DNA of 64,000 nt, taken from positions 1 to 64,000 of the forward strand of contig JAFXUX010000023.1 of assembly GCA_017524805.1 (NCBI GenBank), given 5' to 3'. The notes under the pieces are model-generated. The model did no database searches, had not been told where the DNA came from, and worked only from the letters and a program-made list of their open reading frames with translations. The stretch is from Candidatus Methanomethylophilaceae archaeon (GTDB taxonomy: Archaea; Thermoplasmatota; Thermoplasmata; Methanomassiliicoccales; Methanomethylophilaceae). Both the position numbers and the translations under genes were made by a program. This document shows, piece after piece, positions 1-8,623 of this stretch (its first letter is position 1; the number at the start of each line of letters is the position of its first letter).

Positions 1-297
1 CTCGGACAATGCTGACGACGATCCGTAGCTCAGGCAGTTGATGGTGTTGAGGTATCCGATGGCCTGGCCTACGGACATCTCCCTTCTCCCCGATTCCCTT
101 ATCTCCGCACAGAGCTCGCATTTCAGGATGAGGGCCACGAATCTGATCAGCGAGCGCCCCATCATCGTGTGCTTGTCCGGGGTGCGATGCCTCCTGTCCT
201 CCGATTTGCTGAAGTCGAAAGCCTGCTCGGTCAGCCTCCTGGCGTCGTACGCAGTCATCATCGTGGCCGGAGCGATGTACGACGTCCGCGACGGCAT
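1..297 (-). pseudogene. Transposase C-terminal remnant (IS1634/IS4-like), runs off the left edge
   Basis: The reverse strand is open from an ATG at 297 to the window edge (99 codons seen). It contains YDARRLTEQAFDFSKSED, then RTPDKHTMMGRSLIRFVALIL. This matches the end of the DDE domain of IS1634-type transposases, with the catalytic glutamate region followed by a conserved GR-L-I-F-ALIL helix. The N-terminal two thirds, including the first catalytic aspartates, are absent: the in-frame sequence upstream hits a stop near 348, next to the methyltransferase stop. It is therefore a 5'-truncated remnant rather than an active element. Whether the C-terminus is complete cannot be seen. Confidence 0.6.
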
Positions 298-337
298 GGT
301 GGAGTTCCTGGAAGGGCGATCCCCCGTCGATCGATTG

Positions 338-1126
338 TCAGAGCCTCAGCCGGATCAGCTTCGCCCTGAAGTCCCTGTCCACGACCTTCATGGCTATCCT
401 GGTGTAGAACCCTGTCCTTTTCCTTAGCATCACCCTCGCATCGGTGAAGAACGGCCTGCATTCGAGATATTCCGTCCCCGTCTTTTCGCAGAACGCGTGG
501 GCGTCGTCCACCGCGAAATACATGGCCGCAGACTGGTTGCCCGTCTTCTTCACGTACTTGGCGGCATATCTCAGCCCGTCCGTGGTAGTCGCGTCGAATA
601 CGAGCTCCGCCCCTGGGAAGGCTTCCTTCATCCTCCCGATGACGTCCAGGATCTGCTCTTCATGGAAATACTGGAACACCCCCAGGACGAGGATCATCAC
701 CGGCAGGGACTTGTCGACCTCGTCGGCCCACTTCATGTCGAACAGGTCGCCAGCGATCAGGGTCTCCTTGTCCGACGGCGGCAGCAGCTCCCTCCTCAGC
801 CCTATGATCTCCGGGAGGTCCATGTCGTAGAAATGCGCATCCAAGTCAGACAACCTAAGGTAAGCAGTCTCCAATCCTGCGCCGAGATGCACGATGGCGC
901 TCCTTCCGTTCCTTCTGACGAAATCCCTCTCCATGGCATCAGTGTTGTAGTACCTGGCCACGGATGCCAGCAGGGCATACTCCGACGAGCCCTTGGTCAC
1001 CCCTTCGGGTATCCTGTCCTTCAGCTTCAGGGCGGCGTCGTCCCTGAAGTAATCCGGGAAGCGCTCCGTCGAGTAGATCCTCGCGGCCAGGGGGATGTAC
1101 AAGGTATCGGGCACGCCATCCGTCAT
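338..1126 (-). CDS. SAM-dependent methyltransferase, LCMT/PPM family (copy 1)
   Basis: 262 residues. The SAM-binding motif I is at about residues 78-84 (IVHLGAG), followed by the acidic strand FYDMDLPEI at 99-107 and VLGVFQYF at 147-154. This order, with D-P-E after strand 2, is typical of the leucine carboxyl methyltransferase/polyketide O-methyltransferase family (PF04072). It is the last gene of the operon and overlaps the preceding paralogue by 4 bp (ATGA), so the two are probably co-translated. The substrate is unknown. The context (importer, exporter-fold ABC pair, metal-type operator) suggests a small metal-binding or transported molecule, which is inference. Confidence 0.8.
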   Translation of the reverse strand: MTDGVPDTLYIPLAARIYSTERFPDYFRDDAALKLKDRIPEGVTKGSSEYALLASVARYYNTDAMERDFVRRNGRSAIVHLGAGLETAYLRLSDLDAHFYDMDLPEIIGLRRELLPPSDKETLIAGDLFDMKWADEVDKSLPVMILVLGVFQYFHEEQILDVIGRMKEAFPGAELVFDATTTDGLRYAAKYVKKTGNQSAAMYFAVDDAHAFCEKTGTEYLECRPFFTDARVMLRKRTGFYTRIAMKVVDRDFRAKLIRLRL

Positions 1127-1950
1127 TCGGTCGCCCCCTTGAATCTGACCTCTGCGAAGGTCATGGATTCTTTCCTAAGGCAGCGCTTGAAGAACCACTT
1201 GTAGAAGAACGGCAGCGCCTCGTATTCCGGGGGCATCTCGTTCATCACGTCCACCGATTCCACCGTATCCGAGAAGGCGGCGACCTCCTTCCTGGCGTCC
1301 TCCATGCTGAAGGGCATCCAGGCTCCCTTGTTTCCCGTCTTCACGACCGCCTTGTTCGACTTCGCCAGCATCCTGGCGTTCTCGTAGTCGAAGACCATGG
1401 TCGCCCCCGGGAAACGCCTGCCCATGGCGTCTACGAGCCTCTTCACGTCGTCCGGCTCGAAATAGAACAGGACGCCCAGGCTCATGACGAAAACCTTGTC
1501 CCCGGGATTGAATCCGATCTCGTCCATCCAGGTATGGTCGTTGGCATCCTTCCCGATATCGATCTCCCGGTCCTTCGGATCGAACAGCTTCCGCCTGAAC
1601 TCCATGACCTCGGGGAAGTCGATGTTGACCATCCTGCACTCCCCGTTGTCGATATGGTCGAATATGGTGTCCAAACCGCATCCGAGGTTGACGAGGATGC
1701 CCTTCGGATTCCGGGCCAGGAACTCCTTCGCCTTCCTTTCAGCCACGTCCTGCCTCATGCCGTACACGAACTGGGGCCCCTTCCCCATGTCCGACTGCTC
1801 TATGTCGTAGTCTATGCGGTCGATGATCTCCTTCGCCGTCGTGTCCTTGAACAGCTGCGGATACATCCGGTTCGCCTTGTACCTCCCGTACAGCGGGAGC
1901 ATCAGGGTCTCCTGGGGGGTCCCCCTCTTTATCGTCACCTTTTCCTTCAT
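1123..1950 (-). CDS. SAM-dependent methyltransferase, LCMT/PPM family (copy 2)
   Basis: 275 residues, a diverged paralogue of the gene at 338-1126. Motif I ILVNLGCGLDT is at 85-95, VNIDFPEVMEFRR at 108-120 and SLGVLFYF at 157-164. The ATG at 1950 overlaps the stop of the upstream ABC gene by 4 bp, and its own stop overlaps the next start by 4 bp. A pair of related but distinct enzymes suggests two methylations or a heterodimer, which the sequence cannot decide. The methyl acceptor is unknown. Confidence 0.8.
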   Translation of the reverse strand: MKEKVTIKRGTPQETLMLPLYGRYKANRMYPQLFKDTTAKEIIDRIDYDIEQSDMGKGPQFVYGMRQDVAERKAKEFLARNPKGILVNLGCGLDTIFDHIDNGECRMVNIDFPEVMEFRRKLFDPKDREIDIGKDANDHTWMDEIGFNPGDKVFVMSLGVLFYFEPDDVKRLVDAMGRRFPGATMVFDYENARMLAKSNKAVVKTGNKGAWMPFSMEDARKEVAAFSDTVESVDVMNEMPPEYEALPFFYKWFFKRCLRKESMTFAEVRFKGATE

Positions 1951-3704
1951 GCGCCTCTGCCTCCTATGTTCCAGTTTCCGGAACCTGACTGCAATCTGAC
2001 CATGTTGGCGAACGTCCCGTCCCGCTGACGCAGCTCCTCGGGGCTTCCCTGTTCCACGACGCTTCCCCCCTTCAACACGACGATCTTGTCAGCTTCCATG
2101 ACCGTTCTCATGCGGTGGGCGATGATGATCACGGTCTTATCGGAGATGAGCTCGGAAAGAGCCTGCTGCACCCTGCTCTCGGACTCGGTATCCAAGGACG
2201 CGGTGGCCTCATCCATGATTATTATGGGTGCATCCTTCAAGATGGCCCTGGCGATGGATATCCTCTGCCTCTCCCCTCCGGACAGCTTCCCTCCGTTCTC
2301 GCCTATCACGGTGCCATACCCTTCCGACAGCCTGGACACGAAATCGTCGCACTGAGCTTTCCTGGCGGCCTCCATGACCTCCTCGTCGGTGGCGCCTTTC
2401 CTTCCGATCCGGATGTTCTCCATCACGCTTGTGTTGAACAATACCACGTCCTGGAAGACGATTGAGAACTTCGACATCAGCGATTCCGGATCCACGGTGG
2501 AGATGTCGATGCCCCCGAGGGTTATCTTTCCTGAATCTATATCCCAGAATCTGGTGCATAGCCTGGCCACCGTAGATTTGCCCTCGCCCGAGGGTCCCAC
2601 GAGCGCCGTCACCTGACCCTGCTTCGCGGTGAAGGAGACGTCCTTCAGAACCTTGTGTCCCCCGACGTAGGAAAATCCAACATGGTCGAAAACTATGTCG
2701 TAGCCATCAGTGGAGAAGTCCGTGTTCCCACCCTGCAGAGGCATGTCGTTGATCTCCTGTATGCGCTCGCAGTTCACATGCGTGGACAGCGTGGCGGCCA
2801 GAAACATCAGCGAGGTGTCTATGGGGGCGTATATGCGGGAGACGATGACGACGGCGGCGATCAACATAATGAGCGGGAGCTCCCCGTTGATGAACAGGAT
2901 GGATCCGAGGACGGCGGTGGTCGCCATTCCGAGCTTCAGCAGCAGCTGTGCGGAGACCACGAACAGGGCGCAGATGTACTCGTACCTGAATTCCGCGCTT
3001 TCCACTCCGTCGAGCTCCTTGTTCAGACGCTTCATATAGGTCGCCTGGGCGTCGTTGGCCTTGAGGTCGTCGGAGCACTCCAGAGATTCCTGGATCATCT
3101 CGGTGACGGCCTCCATGCGTTCGAACTTTACCCTGTTGTACTTCTTCTGTATCCTTCCGGACATCACCACGATGGCGAAGGCTATCGGTATGGGCCATAC
3201 TATGGCGAGACCGATCAGAGGAGACCATATGAGAGTCATCAGCCCGATCACAGGCGTGAATATGAGCGAGGCGACAAGGGCCGGCACCCAGTGGGAGAGC
3301 ATCGACTCCTGCATCGCCACGTCGCCCATCACCCTCACGCTCAGGTCGGTAGGGTCCTTCTTGGAGAAGAACGACAGCGGAAGCTTCCTCATCCTCTCGG
3401 CCAGACCCAGGCGGACACGCGTGCTTTCCTGATAGGTGTCGAAGAAGCAGCGGTTGTACTCGTACCTGTACGCGATTCCCACGCACAGCAGGAGAAGCGC
3501 AAGCAGCCCCGCGTAGATCCACAGGTTCAGGTCGTAGTCGTATTCGTTGTCGCCTACGATGTCGGCTATGAACATGATCGTCAGCATCATCGGGATCATG
3601 AGCACGACATCCACTATCACGGACGCCCTTACCGCGCCTTTCAAATTCTTCCATCCGGTCTCCGAGAGCGCGTACCTCCTCTTGAGGGCCTGCGAAAGGG
3701 TCAT
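1947..3704 (-). CDS. ABC half-transporter, exporter fold (TMD-NBD), partner B
   Basis: 585 residues. About six membrane helices fill residues 25-300. A complete nucleotide-binding domain follows, with Walker A GPSGEGKST at about 370, signature LSGGERQR at about 474, Walker B IIIMDEATASLD near 495 and the switch histidine in IIAHR near 530. The start MTLSQALKR at 3704 is chosen because it overlaps the TGA of the partner gene by 4 bp; the frame is open further upstream but that part is antisense-like low-complexity sequence. The adjacent half-transporter indicates a heterodimer. Similar pairs (YbtP/YbtQ, IrtA/IrtB) import metal-siderophores despite the exporter fold. Import here is inferred from the FecBCD-type genes in the same operon. 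Confidence 0.85.
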   Translation of the reverse strand: MTLSQALKRRYALSETGWKNLKGAVRASVIVDVVLMIPMMLTIMFIADIVGDNEYDYDLNLWIYAGLLALLLLCVGIAYRYEYNRCFFDTYQESTRVRLGLAERMRKLPLSFFSKKDPTDLSVRVMGDVAMQESMLSHWVPALVASLIFTPVIGLMTLIWSPLIGLAIVWPIPIAFAIVVMSGRIQKKYNRVKFERMEAVTEMIQESLECSDDLKANDAQATYMKRLNKELDGVESAEFRYEYICALFVVSAQLLLKLGMATTAVLGSILFINGELPLIMLIAAVVIVSRIYAPIDTSLMFLAATLSTHVNCERIQEINDMPLQGGNTDFSTDGYDIVFDHVGFSYVGGHKVLKDVSFTAKQGQVTALVGPSGEGKSTVARLCTRFWDIDSGKITLGGIDISTVDPESLMSKFSIVFQDVVLFNTSVMENIRIGRKGATDEEVMEAARKAQCDDFVSRLSEGYGTVIGENGGKLSGGERQRISIARAILKDAPIIIMDEATASLDTESESRVQQALSELISDKTVIIIAHRMRTVMEADKIVVLKGGSVVEQGSPEELRQRDGTFANMVRLQSGSGNWNIGGRGA

Positions 3705-5485
3705 ACGGCAGCCCCCTTGACCTTCCAGGACAACGCCTTCTGATAATCGTCCCACATCGTCCTGTACCTTCCGTCCATGTCCATGAGATCGGAATGCCGA
3801 CCGGATTCGACGATGGAGCCGCCGTCCATGACGCATATCACGTCCGCGTTTATCACGGTGGTCAGACGGTGCGCTATGAGCAGCACGGTGCGTCCGCGGG
3901 CCAATTCCTCGAAGGCCTTCTGGATGAGGTGCTCGTTCTCGGGATCGGCGAAGGCGGTTGCCTCGTCCATGATGATTATAGGGGAGTCCCTGAGGATCGC
4001 CCTGGCGATGGCCACCCTCTGGACCTCTCCGCCCGAGAGATAGACGCCGCCCGGACCTATGAGGGTGTCCAGCCCGTCGGGGAGCTTCGCGATTATGTCT
4101 GAGCACTGCGCCGATTCCAAGGCCTTGCTCACCTCGTCGACGGACGCGTCAGGCCTGCCCAGTCTGACGTTGTCCATCAACGTGCCCTTTATCAGATGGT
4201 TGTGCTGGAACACGAAGCATTCCATTCCGCGCAAGGTCTTCGTGGAGATGTTCCTGAGGTCCTTGCCGCCCAGGGACACGGTCCCGCCCTGCGGGTCCCA
4301 GAATCTGGACGCCAGCCCGGCGACAGTGGATTTGCCGCTTCCGGACGCCCCTACGAGGGCCGTCACGGTGCCGTGCCTCATCTCAAGGGTGAAATCTTTC
4401 ACGGCAGGAGGCGCATCGGGGGAGTAGGAGAACGTGACGTGCTCGAACCTGAGGGTGCAGTCCTCGGGCTCTTCGGGGGCTGCGGCCTCGGGAAGAGGCT
4501 GCATCGCGAGCACTCCGTTTATCCTGGAGAGCGCGTCATCCACCCTGTACGTCTGGTCGGACGTGAACATGATCCTCATCATCAGCGTGGATATCAGGGG
4601 CGTGAAAATCACGTAGAACACAATGGCGGCGACGAGGGAGTTGTTGACGCTCCCGTTCTCCAGGAATTCGATGATCACGACGGCCGCCGCCACCACGAAC
4701 GTCATGCATCCGTTGATGAGCGTGAAGAACTCCGTCATTGGCCTGCGTGCCAACTCCGTGTAATTCTGGCAGTACTCCGCCCACCGGTCGACGGAATCCT
4801 TCAGGCTCTGGAATGACTCCACGGTCTGCTGGAAGATCTTGACGACGGATATGCCGCGGATATATTCCACGGTCTGGTTGCTCACGTCGGCCATCGAATT
4901 CTGCCACATGGCCATGCTCTCCTGCATGGCGCTCTTCCCCATCATGGACATGGAGACGTACGTTCCGAGGACGACGGGAATCATCGCCGCGATTCCCAGC
5001 CTCCAGTCGAACACGAGAAGCAGCGCGACGATGGCGAAAGGCAGCACCTTGGAGCCCGCCAGATCAGGCTGGTTGTGGGCTATGAACTCGTGGGTGGATT
5101 CGACGGAGTCCTGTATGACCCTGCGTATCCTGCCAGTGCCGTCCTCGTCTAAAGCCCCGGGCGGAAGGGTCAGCACATGGCCCACCAATGCCTTCTTCAT
5201 GTTCTTCGATATACGGAATGCGGCCAGATGCGAAACCATCAGCGCCGCGATGTATACCAGGACGGAGGCCACGGCGGTCCCCAGAGCCATCAGTCCGTTG
5301 AACACCATGATGTCGGTGGTGCCGTCCAGGGCGTCGCGAACCACGAGCCAGATGAAATAGAAAGGAATGACCGACAGAATCGCGCTGAGACCTGAAAGCA
5401 CAAGAGACGCGGTGATGAAGCCGTGCCGGCCCTCGGCGTATTTCTCGAATTCCGCTATGCGATTGGATTTATGTCTCTTTTTCAT
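3701..5485 (-). CDS. ABC half-transporter, exporter fold (TMD-NBD), partner A
   Basis: 594 residues with a basic N-terminus (MKKRHKSNR), six predicted membrane helices and a C-terminal ATPase. Walker A GASGSGKST is at about 379, signature LSGGEVQR (V for the usual R/K) near 483, Walker B IIIMDEATA near 503, and the position after Walker B reads FADPE rather than SLDTE as in the partner. This asymmetry is common in heterodimeric exporters with one degenerate site. It overlaps the partner gene by 4 bp and starts 16 bp after the importer ATPase stop, so it belongs to the same transcript. Confidence 0.85.
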   Translation of the reverse strand: MKKRHKSNRIAEFEKYAEGRHGFITASLVLSGLSAILSVIPFYFIWLVVRDALDGTTDIMVFNGLMALGTAVASVLVYIAALMVSHLAAFRISKNMKKALVGHVLTLPPGALDEDGTGRIRRVIQDSVESTHEFIAHNQPDLAGSKVLPFAIVALLLVFDWRLGIAAMIPVVLGTYVSMSMMGKSAMQESMAMWQNSMADVSNQTVEYIRGISVVKIFQQTVESFQSLKDSVDRWAEYCQNYTELARRPMTEFFTLINGCMTFVVAAAVVIIEFLENGSVNNSLVAAIVFYVIFTPLISTLMMRIMFTSDQTYRVDDALSRINGVLAMQPLPEAAAPEEPEDCTLRFEHVTFSYSPDAPPAVKDFTLEMRHGTVTALVGASGSGKSTVAGLASRFWDPQGGTVSLGGKDLRNISTKTLRGMECFVFQHNHLIKGTLMDNVRLGRPDASVDEVSKALESAQCSDIIAKLPDGLDTLIGPGGVYLSGGEVQRVAIARAILRDSPIIIMDEATAFADPENEHLIQKAFEELARGRTVLLIAHRLTTVINADVICVMDGGSIVESGRHSDLMDMDGRYRTMWDDYQKALSWKVKGAAV

Positions 5486-5501
5486 TGTTCCATCTCTGCT
5501 G

Positions 5502-6260
5502 TCATTTAGAGAACGGGGACACCGAACGTATGGGTTCGACGTTGGGAATGCCCCTCGAGTTGACCGATATCTCCGCCTCTACGCCGTAGACGACGCGAAG
5601 CATGTCCTCGGTGACCGTCACCGCCGGAGTGCCGGAGGAATACACCTCGCCCTGGTTCATAACGACGATACGGTCCGAGAATCTGGACGCGAAATTGAGA
5701 TCGTGAAGGATCATGACGCAGGTTATGCCCCTGTCGTCGCATTCCGCACGCATGATCTGGAAGATGTCCAGCTCGCGGCGGAGGTCGAGGTTGTTCGTGG
5801 GCTCGTCGAGGATGATGAAGTCGGGTTCAGACACGAGGCACTGGGCGATGGCCACCATCTGCCTCTGCCCACCCGACAGATTCCCCATGTCCTTCTCCGC
5901 CAGTTCGTCTATGCCCAGCTTCTCCAACGGCCTGTATGCGATGTCGATGTCCTCCCCCGTGACCTTGAGGCCGAGCTCGTCCGCCCTTCCCAGAAGCATG
6001 TATTCGAGAACCGATAGGTCCCTGATCGGAGGCGAGTCTTGGGCCAGATAGCTCATCGAGGGCTTTCCCTCCCCGCCGGCGAATCTGACGGTTCCGCCTG
6101 CGGGCTTGAGTACGCCGGCTATGCATTTGGCGAGAGTGGATTTGCCTGCCCCGTTGGGGCCTAGGATGCCGTTGATGCCAGGCATGAACTCTGCGTCTAT
6201 TCCCTTGAGGACCTCGAAGGAACCGTATGAGAAACGAAGCGAGGATACGGTCAGGCTCAT
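5502..6260 (-). CDS. FecE/BtuD-type ABC importer ATPase
   Basis: 252 residues. Walker A GPNGAGKST at 34-42, Q-loop SYLAQD near 70, signature LSGGQRQM at 128-135, Walker B FIILDEPTNNLD near 148-159 and a switch histidine in ILHDLNFA. The length and the LDEPTNNLD motif are typical of iron-chelate/cobalamin importer ATPases. The start at 6260 (MSLTVSSLRF) overlaps the permease stop by 4 bp; longer in-frame sequence upstream lies antisense to nothing recognisable and is discounted. It should couple with the permease at 6257-7309. Confidence 0.88.
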   Translation of the reverse strand: MSLTVSSLRFSYGSFEVLKGIDAEFMPGINGILGPNGAGKSTLAKCIAGVLKPAGGTVRFAGGEGKPSMSYLAQDSPPIRDLSVLEYMLLGRADELGLKVTGEDIDIAYRPLEKLGIDELAEKDMGNLSGGQRQMVAIAQCLVSEPDFIILDEPTNNLDLRRELDIFQIMRAECDDRGITCVMILHDLNFASRFSDRIVVMNQGEVYSSGTPAVTVTEDMLRVVYGVEAEISVNSRGIPNVEPIRSVSPFSK

Positions 6261-7309
6261 CCGATCACCGACCTCTTCCTCAAAATGAGGTATACGAAGA
6301 ACGGCACGCCAATGAGCGAAGTGACGACGCCGATGGGCAGGACGGAGGTGAATGGAAGGATCTTGCATATGATCGAGGCGCCTAGGACCATCGCCGCTCC
6401 GCATAGCGCCGACATCGGAAGGAAGAACCTCTGATCCTCTCCCACCAGCATCCTGGCTACATGCGGGCCTACAAGTCCGACGAAACCGATCGTCCCCGTG
6501 AAGCTGACGGCCGTGGCGGTAAGGACGGATACGCCCAGAATCACGTTGCGTCTCAAACGGGCAACGTTGATTCCCATGGAGCTTACTTTGGCGTCCCCGA
6601 GCTTGAGGGACGTGAGCTTCCAGATGTTTATTGCAAAGAATAACGTGCATATGACGATCACCGCTGCAAGGAGCAGTATGTCCTCGTAGCTGGAGTCCCG
6701 GCCTATGCTTCCGAACATCCAGAACATTATGCCTGTGGCCGCGTCCTTGCTGGTAAGGGCCTGCACGAGGCTGACAAGGGATTGGAAGAAGAACAGCATC
6801 GCGACCCCTATGAGTATAGTCGTAGTCGGGCCGGCGGACCTCCGACTAGCCACCGTGGAAACGACGAGGCATACCAGCATCGCGAACGCGAAGGCCAAAA
6901 CGATGGTGGAATAGCTTCCAAGAATCCCTGCGCCGATGCCATAGGCGATGGAAAGGGCTGCGCCGAAAGACGCCGCGGCGGATATCCCGAGGGTGTAAGG
7001 CTCGGACAGGGGATTGTTCAGGACCGTCTGCATCTCCGCCCCGGCCACTCCGAGCGCGATTCCCGCCAAGAGCCCGAAGCAGCTCTCAGGCAGACGGTAG
7101 TAATGCATTATGTTGTAGACGCTGCGAGGCACCGATTCAGAGTCGAAAAGCGCCCGGATGCCTACATCTGGGCCGGCAGAAAGATTTACAAGCATGTTGA
7201 CGAAGAAGACCGCGACCACGATGCCCAAGGATATGCCTAGGAACAGTGCCCTTCTCTTGTTCAGATGCCGGTACACGGCGCGTCCTGCGGCCTCCTCCGT
7301 CCGGATCAT
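6257..7309 (-). CDS. FecCD-family ABC importer permease
   Basis: 350 residues, hydrophobic throughout, with roughly nine to ten membrane helices. Family landmarks include GAEMQTVLNNPLSEPYTLG near 120, GFVGLVGPHVARMLVGEDQR near 280 and a C-terminal SLIGVPFFVYLILRKR. These are hallmarks of permeases for ferric siderophore, heme or cobalamin. The start at 7309 (MIRTEEAAG) is preferred over an upstream in-frame start because it overlaps the binding-protein TGA by 4 bp, matching the other junctions in the operon. Confidence 0.88.
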   Translation of the reverse strand: MIRTEEAAGRAVYRHLNKRRALFLGISLGIVVAVFFVNMLVNLSAGPDVGIRALFDSESVPRSVYNIMHYYRLPESCFGLLAGIALGVAGAEMQTVLNNPLSEPYTLGISAAASFGAALSIAYGIGAGILGSYSTIVLAFAFAMLVCLVVSTVASRRSAGPTTTILIGVAMLFFFQSLVSLVQALTSKDAATGIMFWMFGSIGRDSSYEDILLLAAVIVICTLFFAINIWKLTSLKLGDAKVSSMGINVARLRRNVILGVSVLTATAVSFTGTIGFVGLVGPHVARMLVGEDQRFFLPMSALCGAAMVLGASIICKILPFTSVLPIGVVTSLIGVPFFVYLILRKRSVIG

Positions 7310-8469
7310 GCCATCACATAGCCGAAGTATCCGCTGAACTTCCAAGGCAGGACCGTTCCCAGATCCGTCTCCAGCTGAGCCAGTTCCGCATCGGAGACGA
7401 GGCCCTTGTCGATTATGTTCGCCATCTGATATGCGGTGTAGAGGCTAGACACGCTGTGCCTGAGCTCCCCGTATACGAGAGCCACATGCTTGTCCTTGAC
7501 CGCGTCGAGATCGCTCCATCCGTCGCGGGAGGTGTACTGCGAAAGGGTGGAGGCGGCTTTGGAGTCGTCCTTCTTCGTGAAGAATCCCATGCACTGGTCG
7601 CCGGAATAATACGAGGTGTCGACTATGAAAATCCAGTCCGGATCGGCAATCGTCATCTTCTCGATGTTGTACTCCATGTCGACCGGCACGCCAGAAAGAA
7701 CGTTGGTTCCGAGAAGATCCACCTCGGGAACGCCCATGTTTATGACGCTTCCATATGCGGACGCGGTTACGCCGGGAATCTCGTAGTAGATTCTGACGCT
7801 CTTGTCATGAGACGCGAGCTTGGACTTGAGAACGGCAAGCTTCTCGTTATGGAAGGCGACGATGGCATTGCAGCGGGCGTCCTTCTGGAGGATCTTGCCC
7901 ATGGACCCGTAGTTGGGTTCTGCGACGATCTCCGTCAGGCCGTTGGTGTAGAACATCGTGTTGAACACCGGGACCCCCGAATTGGAGAACAGCTTGTAGA
8001 ATCCTTCCAGGCCGGTGATCCATGCCATGGTCGCACCGGGAAGAACCACCAAGTCCGGATCGGTATCGAGGATCTTCTCCGCCACAGCGTTGGGGTTCGA
8101 TCCCATGGAAGTGAACAAATCAGGGCATTTAGGCAGCTTGGAGAGGTTTGGCCAGGTATCATAGATGTATTTTCCGAGCGACGCGTCCCTGGAAGAGATA
8201 TCGCCGGGCATCATGCAGACGTGGTCGGCCCATCCTTCCCCCCAACAGGATGCGAAGAACTCGACAGTCGATATGTCTGTAAGCGCGACCTTATCGATCT
8301 TGTGCTTCACGGTCACGTCCGAACCAAGGGCGTCCTTCACCGTTATAGGCTGGTCGAGGGCCGTACGGTCGTCGTTATGGCTGGATCCGCCGGAGAATGC
8401 CAAGTAGATCCCTGCGCCGCATATTACGACTGCGATTGCCGCGATGACGGCTATTAGCTTAGTGTCTAT
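7306..8469 (-). CDS. FecB/TroA-type substrate-binding lipoprotein-like protein, apparent ATA start
   Basis: 387 residues if read from ATA at 8469. A bilobed periplasmic-binding fold is suggested by DVTVKHKIDKVALTD at the N-terminus and by the acidic, aromatic-rich body. The first in-frame near-cognate start downstream (TTG at 8403) would remove the membrane anchor. Reading upstream gives a short polar start (DTK), then LIAVIAAIAVVICGAGIYLAF, a clean membrane anchor like that of the second binding protein at 42504 (MDKKILIALAVV). No ATG, GTG or TTG lies between that anchor and the stop near 8503. GGTGG sits 4 bases before the ATA. It is the first gene of the operon and is preceded by two operators. 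Confidence 0.8.
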   Translation of the reverse strand: MDTKLIAVIAAIAVVICGAGIYLAFSGGSSHNDDRTALDQPITVKDALGSDVTVKHKIDKVALTDISTVEFFASCWGEGWADHVCMMPGDISSRDASLGKYIYDTWPNLSKLPKCPDLFTSMGSNPNAVAEKILDTDPDLVVLPGATMAWITGLEGFYKLFSNSGVPVFNTMFYTNGLTEIVAEPNYGSMGKILQKDARCNAIVAFHNEKLAVLKSKLASHDKSVRIYYEIPGVTASAYGSVINMGVPEVDLLGTNVLSGVPVDMEYNIEKMTIADPDWIFIVDTSYYSGDQCMGFFTKKDDSKAASTLSQYTSRDGWSDLDAVKDKHVALVYGELRHSVSSLYTAYQMANIIDKGLVSDAELAQLETDLGTVLPWKFSGYFGYVMA

Positions 8470-8480
8470 GGAACCACCAT

Positions 8481-8536
8481 GTTTAGGAATACCTAAACAT
8501 ATTTAATTGTTTAGGATTGCCTAAATATATTTAATA
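8481..8536 (-). promoter_or_regulatory. Tandem DtxR-like operators overlapping the importer promoter
   Basis: GTTTAGGAATACCTAAAC (8481-8498) is a perfect 7-bp inverted repeat around AATA. GTTTAGGATTGCCTAAAT (8509-8526) repeats TTTAGG-N4-CCTAAA exactly 28 bp away. Between and beside them on the minus strand are TATA-like TTAAATAT sequences. The half-site spacing resembles boxes bound by DtxR/IdeR/MntR-type metal repressors. The sites lie immediately upstream of the binding-protein gene, so metal-dependent repression of the whole operon is likely. The cognate regulator is not evident in the window. Confidence 0.75.
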
Positions 8537-8623
8537 ATGGCAAATTTTAAAATCAAAAATAAGCAAAGCGAGAGGTTCATAGAGTTCTCCAATGATATCA
8601 TCCTATCATCTTTGGGGGGCTGA
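8537..8623 (+). other. Small reading frame abutting the winged-helix gene (possible 5' remnant)
   Basis: ATG at 8537 opens 28 codons (MANFKIKNKQSERFIEFSN...) ending in a TGA at 8621-8623 that overlaps the ATG of the next gene (TGATG). The QSERFIEF stretch recalls the SE-x-x-EFK start of AlbA_2/Schlafen-like regulators, whose C-terminal winged helix is what the next gene encodes. The pair could be what is left after an internal deletion of one such gene. Too short to be certain that it is translated. Confidence 0.3.

Noticed and set aside
2655-3743. Long plus-strand open frame opposite the ABC half-transporter
   Set aside because: Histidine/arginine-rich composition; it is the complement of a well-supported transporter gene, and has no motif or ribosome binding site.
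1947-4106. 719-codon version of the ABC half-transporter
   Set aside because: The first 134 codons overlap the partner gene in another frame and are arginine/histidine-rich; the ATGA overlap at 3701-3704 marks the true start.
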